NCBI GenBank assembly: GCA_015060405.1
Contig: SUYN01000017.1
Span: 1 to 59,285, forward strand
Direction of reading: 5' to 3'
From: Bacteroidales bacterium
GTDB lineage: Bacteria; Bacteroidota; Bacteroidia; Bacteroidales; UBA932
Length of the DNA: 59,285 nt
In this document: in pieces, positions 29,258 to 37,267 of the stretch
Layout of the letters: each line of letters opens with the position of its first letter
Position numbering within the stretch: position 1 is the first letter of the stretch
Made by a program: the position numbers and the translations under genes
Notes under the pieces: generated by a model
Told to the model about the DNA's origin: nothing
What the model saw: the letters and a program-made list of their open reading frames with translations, nothing else
The model's database searches: none

Positions 29258-30476
29258 GCAGTGACTGTCTGTCGGTTTCGTAAAAATCATTCAGTGAGTT
29301 GTTGGTATCCATAAGGATCTCGTATCCGGCAGCCCGTGTGGCTTCCGGGTCCGCGCGCCTCATCAGGCTTTTCCCGAGGAAGATGTCAGTCTGCAGCACA
29401 TAGCCGGCATCCAGTGAAGGAGCAAGCCTCTTGGCATTGTTCGAGGACCTTCCGTCAAACACCTCCATCGCGTCTATCACCCATTCCTGCGGAACCTTCA
29501 CAACCTGCTCGTTTCCGCTTCCCGGCACAGGAATGACGTTGTCATTTCCATCCACAAATTCATGCATGGTCGTTCCTTCAGGCTTCCATACCGCGAGAAC
29601 AGGGGAACTGATTGAGAGAGAATAGGCATTGGCCTTTCCTGTCTTTATGACCACATCTATTATCCTGTCTGGAGAGATCCGATCTCCGGGTGCCGGATGA
29701 TAGGTTGTGTTGGTAAAGTATGTCAGGTTGTAGCACACGAAATAATCCGGTCTGTTCAGATTTACCGAGAGGGGGTACTGCAGGGTGTGGTCGATCGCTC
29801 CACGAAGGCATATTACCGCATCCTCTCCAGGCTGGAGAGGGAAGTCGTCGCCGTCACCAGGGAACTGCCATACAGCCTGTACTATAGGAAGAAAATCCGG
29901 GAATACGGTTTCTCCTGTGACAGGATCCTTACTGATGAAGGCGCTGCTTCCTGTGGAATTGTATGGAGAAAGGGTTCCGAAGCACAGACTGTCCAGATAC
30001 TCTACCTGATAATTGTTGTTGTGAAGGATGAAGTACTGGTCCGACTGGTAGTCTCCTTCCTGCGGAAGTTTCTTGCATCCTCCGCAATAGAGTTCCTTTA
30101 TGACGATACTGCCCGGTATTGAATGTGACAGTTTCAGACTCAGAGTCATATCTTCGCCGGAAAGGACGACCTTGTCGGCTGATCCGTTGAAGATCCCGCC
30201 TTCGTTCCTGCCGCTGAGGTTGATCCTGTAAAGTCCGTGAGGAAGGCTGAAGCTCACGCTGCCTTCGGAATCACTCCCTTTAGAGAAACGGCTGCCGGTG
30301 TTCATGTCCTCTACGATGGCTGTAAGGCCTCCTTTGTATGTTTCCTCGATGTTTTCGGGATATATGGCTTTAATCGTCAGAGTGTTGAGGTCCTCTAAAT
30401 ACGGGTCGGCCCCGCCTGTCACGGAACAGGAGACTGCCGAAACCGCCAAAGCCAGTATGTATATGATCTTCTTCAT
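29250..30476 (-). CDS. DUF4876 lipoprotein
   Basis: I start at the Met at 30476 (408 residues), which places the lipobox (AVSC, Cys17) correctly. An N-terminal prealbumin-like/carboxypeptidase-regulatory-type domain (TAIVEDMNTGSRFSKGSDSEG) is followed by the DUF4876 region with IVIKELYCGGCKK and QYFILHNNN. It lies between the TonB receptor and the DUF6850 barrel, with 11 bp to the former and an 8-nt overlap with the latter. It is probably the surface-exposed partner of the receptor, in the way SusD serves SusC, but no ligand can be named. Confidence 0.75.
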   Translation of the reverse strand: MKKIIYILALAVSAVSCSVTGGADPYLEDLNTLTIKAIYPENIEETYKGGLTAIVEDMNTGSRFSKGSDSEGSVSFSLPHGLYRINLSGRNEGGIFNGSADKVVLSGEDMTLSLKLSHSIPGSIVIKELYCGGCKKLPQEGDYQSDQYFILHNNNYQVEYLDSLCFGTLSPYNSTGSSAFISKDPVTGETVFPDFLPIVQAVWQFPGDGDDFPLQPGEDAVICLRGAIDHTLQYPLSVNLNRPDYFVCYNLTYFTNTTYHPAPGDRISPDRIIDVVIKTGKANAYSLSISSPVLAVWKPEGTTMHEFVDGNDNVIPVPGSGNEQVVKVPQEWVIDAMEVFDGRSSNNAKRLAPSLDAGYVLQTDIFLGKSLMRRADPEATRAAGYEILMDTNNSLNDFYETDRQSLHE

Positions 30477-30487
30477 CTTTGTTCGTG

Positions 30488-33307
30488 TCAAAACTTAAGT
30501 CTGCAGGTCAGGCCGTAGTAGAATGCCGGAGTGAATATGGCTCCCACTCCTGTTGCAAGTGACTTCACATATGGTCGGGAGTTGGTGAAGTTGTTGGCAA
30601 AGAAGGAGAGCGACACCTTGTCACCTATCTCCTTTGTGATGCTGAGATTGGCTGACATGTATGCCCCGTAACCGTCCAGGGCGAAGGTATAGGCGTTGTA
30701 TGACTTCAGGATGAGGCTTGCGAAATCAGGGTCGGCAGCCTGGACATCCGTGAAGGGGTGGACATTCCCGTCAAGGTCCATATATGCCACAGGACGCACT
30801 GCAGTGTAGGAATTTCCGTCATATATGTTCCCTCCTGTAGGGGTCCTGCCCTCCTGATTCACCGTGTAGGCATAATCGGCGCCGTTATATTCCGAGAGGT
30901 TCCTGCTTCTTCGCAGAAGGGACATTTCAAGACGGCAGGTGATTATGAGCCGCACCTGCGGGATATGTGTGATCGCGGTAAGGTTTGCATCCAGGTTGTG
31001 GGTCACCTTTCCGTTGGTGACGCTGTTGCCGCCTCCGTTGGCATATATTCCCACATACTGATATGACCTGTCAGGCAGAACGGTGTGCGACCATCCGTTC
31101 TGATAGTAATATGACAGCTGCTCGTTCAGGTACTTTGTGCAGGTGTATGATGCGTCCAGACGGAGTTTCGTCCTTATCGGCACAATCTCGGGGAATTCGG
31201 CTATCAGCTCCGCTCCCGCTCTTTTCACGTCGGCCCCATTGTTCTGCTTGAGAGACTTTGCAAATGTCCGGTCAGTTGTCTTCACCTCCATCTGAGTCCA
31301 GTACTCGTCACCGTTTCCTCTGATGAAGGTGTCGCCTGTCTGCTGGTCTACCTTTATCTGAGGATTCTCCGGAATGAGGAAATCATCCGGCTTCTGAAGG
31401 ATGTTGTAGGAGAACGGCTCGTAGACGTTCAGGAAGTTATACGGTCCGGAAGTGATGTTGTAGAATCCTGTGAGTGACAGGTTCATTCCGAGGAATCCCA
31501 CATCGATGCCGAACTCTGAATTGCTGTTTCTCTGCCATCTCAACTCCGGGTTGTAGATGGTGGTATATGGCTGAGTGTGATAGATATATGATGACTGGTC
31601 GCCGTGTGCGAATCCGAATGTCTGTATGTCCCTGTACTCCTGTCGGGGATAGAGGATGAAGTAGGACGGCAGCTTCTCGGTAATGCCCCATCCGCCTCTG
31701 ACGGAGACATTGTCGGATATCTGCCACCTGGCATTGAATCGTGGTGACAGTGTGGCCTTGTTGCCGTAGAGGGAATTCCTGATGAAGACATTCTCCATCC
31801 TCAGACCGGCTGTGACCTCGAGGGTGGTTCCGTTCAGAGGGACTGTCAGGTGCTCCTCCGCATACACGGACAGATTGTGCATGAAAGGATAGTCCGTGTA
31901 AGGACGCGGCCTGTAGCCGTTGGCTGCAAGAGCGGGATCGAGATAATATTCTCCTTTTCCTGTATTTCCGTTGGTCTTCCACTGGACTCCGGCCTTGAGT
32001 GAACTCTTCTTGCCGTCCCATCTCTTGTGCCAGTTGTATTTGAGTGATGCTGCGATGTCAAGTTCCTTGGAGTCGGTCACCTGGTCCGAATAAAAGGTCA
32101 GAGGGAGCCTGTCGGCAAGGAAGTAACCTCCCTGCTGCGAGTGGACGGCGGGCTGCTGCGAACCATAGGACACGTATTTGTGGAACCTGTAGAGATTGTC
32201 GTTGAAGTTTACCGAAGCGTCAAGCTTCAGACTGGTGATGAAAGGCTTGTTCAGCATCCAGGTCAGGGACGCATTCCCTCTGAAGACATTGTCCCTCTCC
32301 TTCTCGAACTCTCCCTTGAATGCGTCCGGATCGTTCCTTGTGTCCTTCCCGCCTATGTTGCCGGCTATTCCCGCCTCAAGACGGAGGGCCCTGAAGAAAG
32401 TGTTGGAATAGCTGAAGGTGATGCCGCTTCTGGTGTATGATGAATACGGTGATATGAGCTTCTTCACCGCTCTGGCCCATTCTGCACTGACGTTCAGCAC
32501 TCCATTGTCGTCCTGAAGGTCGATTCCTTTTGATGCCGACATCTGGTAGGTGCGCGGATTCACGGAGAAGGTCACATTGACAGGTGTGCGTCCTTTGCGC
32601 GTGCTGATCTTCACCATTCCGCTGTTCAGGTCGCCGTATTCGGCTGACGGTACTCCTGTAATGACTTCTATCGACTCGATGTTGTCCACGGCGACACTTC
32701 TGGTGTCCACTCCTCCCATCTCTCCGAACGAGGCATTGTTGCCTAATCTTACTCCGTCCACCTCGACGGCTGTACCGAATGCCGTGTTACCGGCATCGGA
32801 CCCGCCTCCGCGTATCAGGAAAGGATTCTCGGTCGTGAGGTCAGGATTGACGGTCTTGCCTCCGGGAAGAAGGGCTGCTACATCCGTCATATTTGACAGC
32901 TGAAGGTGGTTGAGGGCATCTCTGCCGAGATTGTGCGACGTGTTGAGCCCGTCCTTTGCCCTCTGGGCTGTCACAACGACCTCGTCAAGGGCAAGTGAAC
33001 TCTCGTGGAGAACGAAGTCCAGATTCCCGATGTCTTCGAATATTTCAACCGTCCTGATGACGCTCACATATCCCAGACATGATGCCTTGACTTCGTATTT
33101 ACCTTGCTGCACCCTTTCGAAGGAGAATCTTCCGTCCGTGTCGGAAACCGCCCACAGGTAGTCATCTCCAAGTGATATGACGGCACCTATAACCGGTTCT
33201 CCTGACGCGGAGTCGGACACTTTTCCGCTTACGGCAAGGCTCTGTGCGTGTACACACAGGGCTGCAGCCAGCAGGAGGAATGTCGTTATGGTCCGTCTTA
33301 TATTCAT
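30488..33307 (-). CDS. TonB-dependent outer membrane receptor with CarboxypepD_reg-like domain
   Basis: This 939-residue protein has a signal peptide (ending CVHAQ) and an N-terminal regulatory-like domain at about 25-105 (VSGKVSDSASGEPVIGAVI, split by the beta-sandwich). The plug follows (DEVVVTAQRAKDG, NPFLIRGGGSD, SIEVITGVPSAEYGDLNSG), then a long barrel ending in the aromatic strand LTCRLKF. It takes up a ligand across the outer membrane with TonB energy. It is not a SusC type, and no SusD gene is adjacent. It is first in its operon, with a consensus promoter 21 bp upstream of the ATG. Confidence 0.9.
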   Translation of the reverse strand: MNIRRTITTFLLLAAALCVHAQSLAVSGKVSDSASGEPVIGAVISLGDDYLWAVSDTDGRFSFERVQQGKYEVKASCLGYVSVIRTVEIFEDIGNLDFVLHESSLALDEVVVTAQRAKDGLNTSHNLGRDALNHLQLSNMTDVAALLPGGKTVNPDLTTENPFLIRGGGSDAGNTAFGTAVEVDGVRLGNNASFGEMGGVDTRSVAVDNIESIEVITGVPSAEYGDLNSGMVKISTRKGRTPVNVTFSVNPRTYQMSASKGIDLQDDNGVLNVSAEWARAVKKLISPYSSYTRSGITFSYSNTFFRALRLEAGIAGNIGGKDTRNDPDAFKGEFEKERDNVFRGNASLTWMLNKPFITSLKLDASVNFNDNLYRFHKYVSYGSQQPAVHSQQGGYFLADRLPLTFYSDQVTDSKELDIAASLKYNWHKRWDGKKSSLKAGVQWKTNGNTGKGEYYLDPALAANGYRPRPYTDYPFMHNLSVYAEEHLTVPLNGTTLEVTAGLRMENVFIRNSLYGNKATLSPRFNARWQISDNVSVRGGWGITEKLPSYFILYPRQEYRDIQTFGFAHGDQSSYIYHTQPYTTIYNPELRWQRNSNSEFGIDVGFLGMNLSLTGFYNITSGPYNFLNVYEPFSYNILQKPDDFLIPENPQIKVDQQTGDTFIRGNGDEYWTQMEVKTTDRTFAKSLKQNNGADVKRAGAELIAEFPEIVPIRTKLRLDASYTCTKYLNEQLSYYYQNGWSHTVLPDRSYQYVGIYANGGGNSVTNGKVTHNLDANLTAITHIPQVRLIITCRLEMSLLRRSRNLSEYNGADYAYTVNQEGRTPTGGNIYDGNSYTAVRPVAYMDLDGNVHPFTDVQAADPDFASLILKSYNAYTFALDGYGAYMSANLSITKEIGDKVSLSFFANNFTNSRPYVKSLATGVGAIFTPAFYYGLTCRLKF

Positions 33308-33327
33308 ATATAAAGGTAATATACCTG

Positions 33328-33358
33328 CAAAGATAGAGCCTCTGCAGGTATGTTCAAA
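33328..33358 (-). promoter_or_regulatory. Promoter of the TonB/DUF4876/DUF6850/fimbrillin operon
   Basis: On the minus strand TTTG (33358-33355) is followed after exactly 19 bp by TATCTTTG (33335-33328), a full match to the Bacteroidota promoter. The leader to the ATG at 33307 is short. The -33 box is only 14 bp from the stop of the C69 peptidase gene. Confidence 0.8.
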
Positions 33359-33371
33359 TACTCAAAAATGG

Positions 33372-35135
33372 TTATTTTTCAATCAGGATCTCGCCATGGT
33401 CGGCAGCTACGGCAGCCTTCCATCTGTCGGTATATCCCGGCTGGGTGATGCCGTCAGGAATGTGGGCCGTGTGGCCGTTGGTCTTGAATGTTCCGTCCTC
33501 GTTCTGGGCCTTCACGTTGCCGTCGATGAACTTTACAAGCAGGAATTCCTCAAGCGCAACCCACTTTTCAAAAATCTTCTGTGCATTGCTTACTGAGAAT
33601 TCTGTGAGGTACTTGCGCACGTCTGCATACGGGTCCACCACCTTGCGGGCCTTGTCGTTGCGGCATATCATCCTGCGCGGCCTGGTCCTGGATGCGTTAT
33701 ATATGGCAAGCGCCTCTTCGTCAGCCTTCTTCACGGCCTCCATCATCGAGAGCTCCCATGCGTCGATCTCTGCATCCACGGTAGGGAACATGATGTTATA
33801 TGCCTTGTAGCAGGCGTTTGCCACGCGGTTGGTCATCCAGAATGCCGAGGTAGCCGAATACTTCAGCATGTTTCCGTTGCCTTCTCGGAAGGATTCAGGG
33901 ATTTCATATGTCGAGGTGTAGATCGGTGTGAGGTAAGATGTGGCAGCATCGTCGCATCCGAACCAGATGATGCCTCCGATTTCGTCAGGGAGGTGTTTCC
34001 TGTTCTGTCCCACGAACCAGAATCCTGTCTGCTGGGTCGCGATGGCTCTCTCGTTCACGTATGATTTTCCGTCGTGCTCGAAGCCCATAGGCCTCCAGCG
34101 GTATGGAAGTGCGTTTCCGCCGGCTCCGATGTCTGTCGTCATGTCCATAGGAGTGCCCTCATAGTGGTCGCGCATCACGTCTGCAACGTCCTTTACGGAA
34201 ATCTTCTCCGAAGGCTTCACCCATAGAGGGAATCTCTTGGTCTTGTCCCATCCCATCGCATAGTCGATGTAGTCATATGCGTCTTTGGTGACGATATTTC
34301 CGTTCTCGTCCTGGAAGGTGAACTTTCCGTCGCAGAGGATGTTGAATGCCGACCATGCACGTGCCTCACAGCCTCTCATTCCGCTGAAATCGAGAGGCGC
34401 ATAAGCGTCACAGAAGCTGAAATCCCTGTCGTCTCCCGAGAAATACCCCTTCTCACGTGCAAAGGAGATCACGTCCGGTGCGTAGAGGCAGTTTTCCGGG
34501 TCATTCAGAGGGAAGGTGCTTATGCGTGCCTGGTTCGCATGGGCGCAGATGTAGCCGTCCGGAACCCTGCGTGCCACCCACACGATGCCCTTGTTGTCCG
34601 GACCCTTTCCGATGAGGTCCATCACCCACACTTCCTCAGTGTCAGCAATGGAGAAGGATTCTCCGCTTGAATAGTAGCCATAGGTGTTGGCGAGGTCGAC
34701 GATCACCTCTATCGCCTCACGCGCTGTCCTGGCCCTTTCAAGGGCTACATAAATCAGTGAACCGTAATCCATTATTCCTGTCGGATCCTCAAGTTCGTGA
34801 CGTCCGCCGTAAGTGGTCTCGGCTATTATGAGCTGATGCTCGTTCATGTTGCCCACCCTCTGGTAAGTCCTTGCTGTCTGCGGTATTTCACCCAGGTATT
34901 TTCCTGTATCCCACTCGTAAATGCTGCGCATGTCCCCTGCATTCCATATTCCGGCCGGAGCATAATAGAGCTCGCCGAAGAGTCCGTGCGAGTCAGCGGC
35001 GTATGAAATCATATTGGAACCGTCGATGCTTGCACCTCTGGTCACAAGGACATTTGTGCAGGCCTGGCTGTCGATGCTGCCGGTTACAGTCAGGGCAACG
35101 GCAGATGCAAGGAGGGCTTTTGAAAGTCTTCTCAT
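33372..35135 (-). CDS. C69-family dipeptidase
   Basis: This 587-residue protein has a signal peptide that ends just before Cys26 (SQACTNVLVTRGAS). In this N-terminal-nucleophile family the exposed Cys is the catalytic residue after processing. Conserved features are DGSNMISYAADSHG, ETTYGGRHEL and GYICAHANQARI. The family (PepD-like, U34/C69) cleaves dipeptides, here in the periplasm, which fits the nearby S46 dipeptidyl-peptidase as a supplier. The TonB operon promoter lies just after its 3' end. Confidence 0.88.
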   Translation of the reverse strand: MRRLSKALLASAVALTVTGSIDSQACTNVLVTRGASIDGSNMISYAADSHGLFGELYYAPAGIWNAGDMRSIYEWDTGKYLGEIPQTARTYQRVGNMNEHQLIIAETTYGGRHELEDPTGIMDYGSLIYVALERARTAREAIEVIVDLANTYGYYSSGESFSIADTEEVWVMDLIGKGPDNKGIVWVARRVPDGYICAHANQARISTFPLNDPENCLYAPDVISFAREKGYFSGDDRDFSFCDAYAPLDFSGMRGCEARAWSAFNILCDGKFTFQDENGNIVTKDAYDYIDYAMGWDKTKRFPLWVKPSEKISVKDVADVMRDHYEGTPMDMTTDIGAGGNALPYRWRPMGFEHDGKSYVNERAIATQQTGFWFVGQNRKHLPDEIGGIIWFGCDDAATSYLTPIYTSTYEIPESFREGNGNMLKYSATSAFWMTNRVANACYKAYNIMFPTVDAEIDAWELSMMEAVKKADEEALAIYNASRTRPRRMICRNDKARKVVDPYADVRKYLTEFSVSNAQKIFEKWVALEEFLLVKFIDGNVKAQNEDGTFKTNGHTAHIPDGITQPGYTDRWKAAVAADHGEILIEK

Positions 35136-35263
35136 TTTGTACTTTTATTATAATTAATTACTTTTGTGTCGTTTTTTGCCGCCGCTGCATAAACGGCGCG
35201 TTATCTTGCAAATTTAACAAAAATAGGCAGATATTTTTACCGTATCCGAAAAACTTTGATGAT

Positions 35264-35671
35264 ATGAAACTGTATAAAGCCGTTTTTTCTGTGCTTGCAT
35301 TCCTCATGTGCGCCTCAGTGATGTCAGCCCAGCAGCAGCCCGAACAGCCGGATGTGTACGAGCAGGCTGAGATGGAGGCTGACAGACTCCAGAGGATTCT
35401 TGATCTCGAAGACTGGCAGACCTTCTATGTGGATTCCACTCTGAAACACGATTTTCCGGCAATGATGGCAGACTATGACAGGCTCAAGGCATCAAAGGTT
35501 TCCAATGCGTCGATATATATGAGTGTGCGCGACAAGTGGATGGAACGCATAGATTCGACCTATAAGACAATATTTACGGAAGAGCAGTGGAACGCCTACC
35601 TAAAGAGCGGGGCGGCAAGGGAGCAGAAGGCAAGGGCGAAGCGCAAGGCCAAGGCTCAGGGAAAAAAATAA
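35264..35671 (+). CDS. Small secreted helical protein, function unknown
   Basis: The ATG at 35264 gives 135 residues with a signal peptide (MKLYKAVFSVLAFLMCASVMSAQ). A longer in-frame reading runs upstream but crosses noncoding DNA. The mature part is predicted mostly helical and charged (QAEMEADRLQRILDLEDWQ, FTEEQWNAYLKSG) and ends in a very basic tail from residue 119 (REQKARAKRKAKAQGKK). The EEQW..YL pattern recalls small periplasmic Spy/DUF4890-like proteins, but I would not assign it. It is divergent from the C69 gene and 20 bp ahead of the nitroreductase. Confidence 0.7.
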   Translation: MKLYKAVFSVLAFLMCASVMSAQQQPEQPDVYEQAEMEADRLQRILDLEDWQTFYVDSTLKHDFPAMMADYDRLKASKVSNASIYMSVRDKWMERIDSTYKTIFTEEQWNAYLKSGAAREQKARAKRKAKAQGKK

Positions 35672-35691
35672 AAGATATACCGAATATAGAT

Positions 35692-36171
35692 ATGGACTTT
35701 CTGGAAGTGATTGAAAAAAGGCACAGTGTCAGGAAGTATTCTGACAGGCCTGTAGATAAAGAGATACTTGATGCCATCGTCCGCGTGGCTCAGGCTGCAC
35801 CGTCCTCACGCAACAGCAGGAGCTCATGCTTCATGATCATTGAGGACAGGGATACCCTCGATGCCCTCTCGAAAATGCGCGATTACGGATCTGCTCTCCT
35901 GTCCGGTGCCCAGGCTGCCATCGTGGTGCTTGGCGACGAAAGCAAGACAGATCTTTGGGTGGACAACTGCGCCATATCGTCGACATTCATCCAGCTCACG
36001 GTAACGGCGATGGACCTGTGCAGCTGCTGGGTCCACATCAACGGCAGACCGCGCCTCAAGGCCGAACCTGAGGGAGAGAGCGCTGAGGAATATGTTGCCG
36101 GGCTGCTTGGCGTGAAGGACGGACTCCGTCCGTACTGTGCCATCGCAATCGGCTATCCTGCAGAGGAATAA
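35692..36171 (+). CDS. Nitroreductase-family FMN protein
   Basis: The ATG at 35692 begins MDFLEVIEKRHSVRKYSDR, the typical nitroreductase N-terminus with the Arg and Ser that hold the FMN phosphate. A longer in-frame reading exists upstream but overlaps the preceding gene and is not conserved. The 159-residue protein contains AAPSSRNSRS and the C-terminal AIGYPAEE common to short nitroreductases that act as homodimers with NAD(P)H. Substrate unknown. A strong terminator follows directly. Confidence 0.88.
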   Translation: MDFLEVIEKRHSVRKYSDRPVDKEILDAIVRVAQAAPSSRNSRSSCFMIIEDRDTLDALSKMRDYGSALLSGAQAAIVVLGDESKTDLWVDNCAISSTFIQLTVTAMDLCSCWVHINGRPRLKAEPEGESAEEYVAGLLGVKDGLRPYCAIAIGYPAEE

Positions 36172-36179
36172 CCCCATTG

Positions 36180-36205
36180 TTCCCGACCCTGTCGGGAATC
36201 CTTTT
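36180..36205 (+). terminator. Rho-independent terminator after the nitroreductase
   Basis: TTCCCGAC at 36180-36187 and GTCGGGAA at 36191-36198 form a perfect 8-bp stem with a three-base loop, followed by TCCTTTT. It separates the nitroreductase from pheS. Confidence 0.8.
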
Positions 36206-36229
36206 GATAATATATAGAAAAACATAGAT

Positions 36230-37255
36230 ATGAGAGAAAGAATAGAAGCCCTTATGGCTGAAGTTGCCGGCCTGTCATGCAGGACAGAGCAGGAGATAGA
36301 GCAGGCGCGTGTGCGCCTTCTTGGAAAGAAGGGTGAGATCACTGCCCTTTTCGATGAATTCAGAACTGTCGCACCGGAACTCAAGAGAGAATTCGGTCAG
36401 AAGCTCAATGTCCTCAAGACAAGTGCGGCAGCAAAGATAGAGGAATTGAAGAATACGGTTGCAGAAAGCGCGGCTGATGCTCCTGCAGCATTCGATTACA
36501 CAATGCCTGGAGATCCCGTGGCCCTGGGATCACGCCATCCTGTGTCGATTGCACGCGAGGAGATCGTCAGCATATTCCGCAAGTTCGGATACGATGTTGC
36601 CGAGGGACCTGAGATCGAGGACGACTGGCATGTGTTCGAGGCCTTGAACTTCCCGCCGGAACACCCTGCGCGTGAGATGCAGGACACATTCTTCATCAGC
36701 GACAGCGACAATCCGGTGCTTCTGCGTACCCATACATCTTCAGTGCAGGTGCGTGCCATGGAGAAGATGCCGCTTCCGATCCGCATCGTATGCCCGGGCC
36801 GTGTGTTCCGCAATGAGGCCATCTCTGCGCGCGCGCATTGCATCTTCCATCAGGTGGAGGGACTGTACATCGATGAGAACGTGACATTCGCGGACATGAA
36901 GCAGGCGATCCTGCTCTTCGCACGCGAGATGTTCGGTGCCCAGACACAGATCCGTATGCGTCCTTCGTACTTCCCGTTTACAGAACCGTCTGCCGAGATC
37001 GACGTCAGCTGCAACATCTGCGGAGGAAAGGGCTGCAACATCTGCAAGGGTACAGGCTGGCTCGAGATCATGGGCTGCGGCATGGTGGATCCTAATGTCC
37101 TCGAGGCTTCCGGAATCGACAGCAGGAAGTATAGCGGCTTTGCATTCGGAATGGGTGTGGAGCGTATCGCAATGCTCAAATGGCAGGTACGTGACCTCAG
37201 GAACTATTTTGAGAACGATCTCCGTTTCCTCAAGGAATTCGAGACCTCACTTTAA
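36230..37255 (+). CDS. pheS: Phenylalanine--tRNA ligase alpha subunit
   Basis: This 341-residue class II synthetase subunit has an N-terminal coiled-coil arm that binds tRNA (MRERIEALMAEVAGL, LLGKKGEITALFDEF) and the catalytic domain with LGSRHPVS, GPEIEDDWHVFEALNFP, MQDTFFI, LLRTHTSSVQ, GRVFRNE, HCIFHQVEGLYID and the C-terminal GFAFGMGVERIAML motif 3. With PheT it charges tRNA-Phe in the cytosol. pheT is not adjacent here; the GH20 gene follows after 12 bp. Confidence 0.98.
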   Translation: MRERIEALMAEVAGLSCRTEQEIEQARVRLLGKKGEITALFDEFRTVAPELKREFGQKLNVLKTSAAAKIEELKNTVAESAADAPAAFDYTMPGDPVALGSRHPVSIAREEIVSIFRKFGYDVAEGPEIEDDWHVFEALNFPPEHPAREMQDTFFISDSDNPVLLRTHTSSVQVRAMEKMPLPIRIVCPGRVFRNEAISARAHCIFHQVEGLYIDENVTFADMKQAILLFAREMFGAQTQIRMRPSYFPFTEPSAEIDVSCNICGGKGCNICKGTGWLEIMGCGMVDPNVLEASGIDSRKYSGFAFGMGVERIAMLKWQVRDLRNYFENDLRFLKEFETSL

Positions 37256-37267
37256 TATACAAAAACC

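Noticed and set aside
34871..35263. Upstream extension of the small secreted protein at 35264
   Set aside because: The extension runs opposite the C69 peptidase gene and through the intergenic region; the signal peptide begins at 35264.
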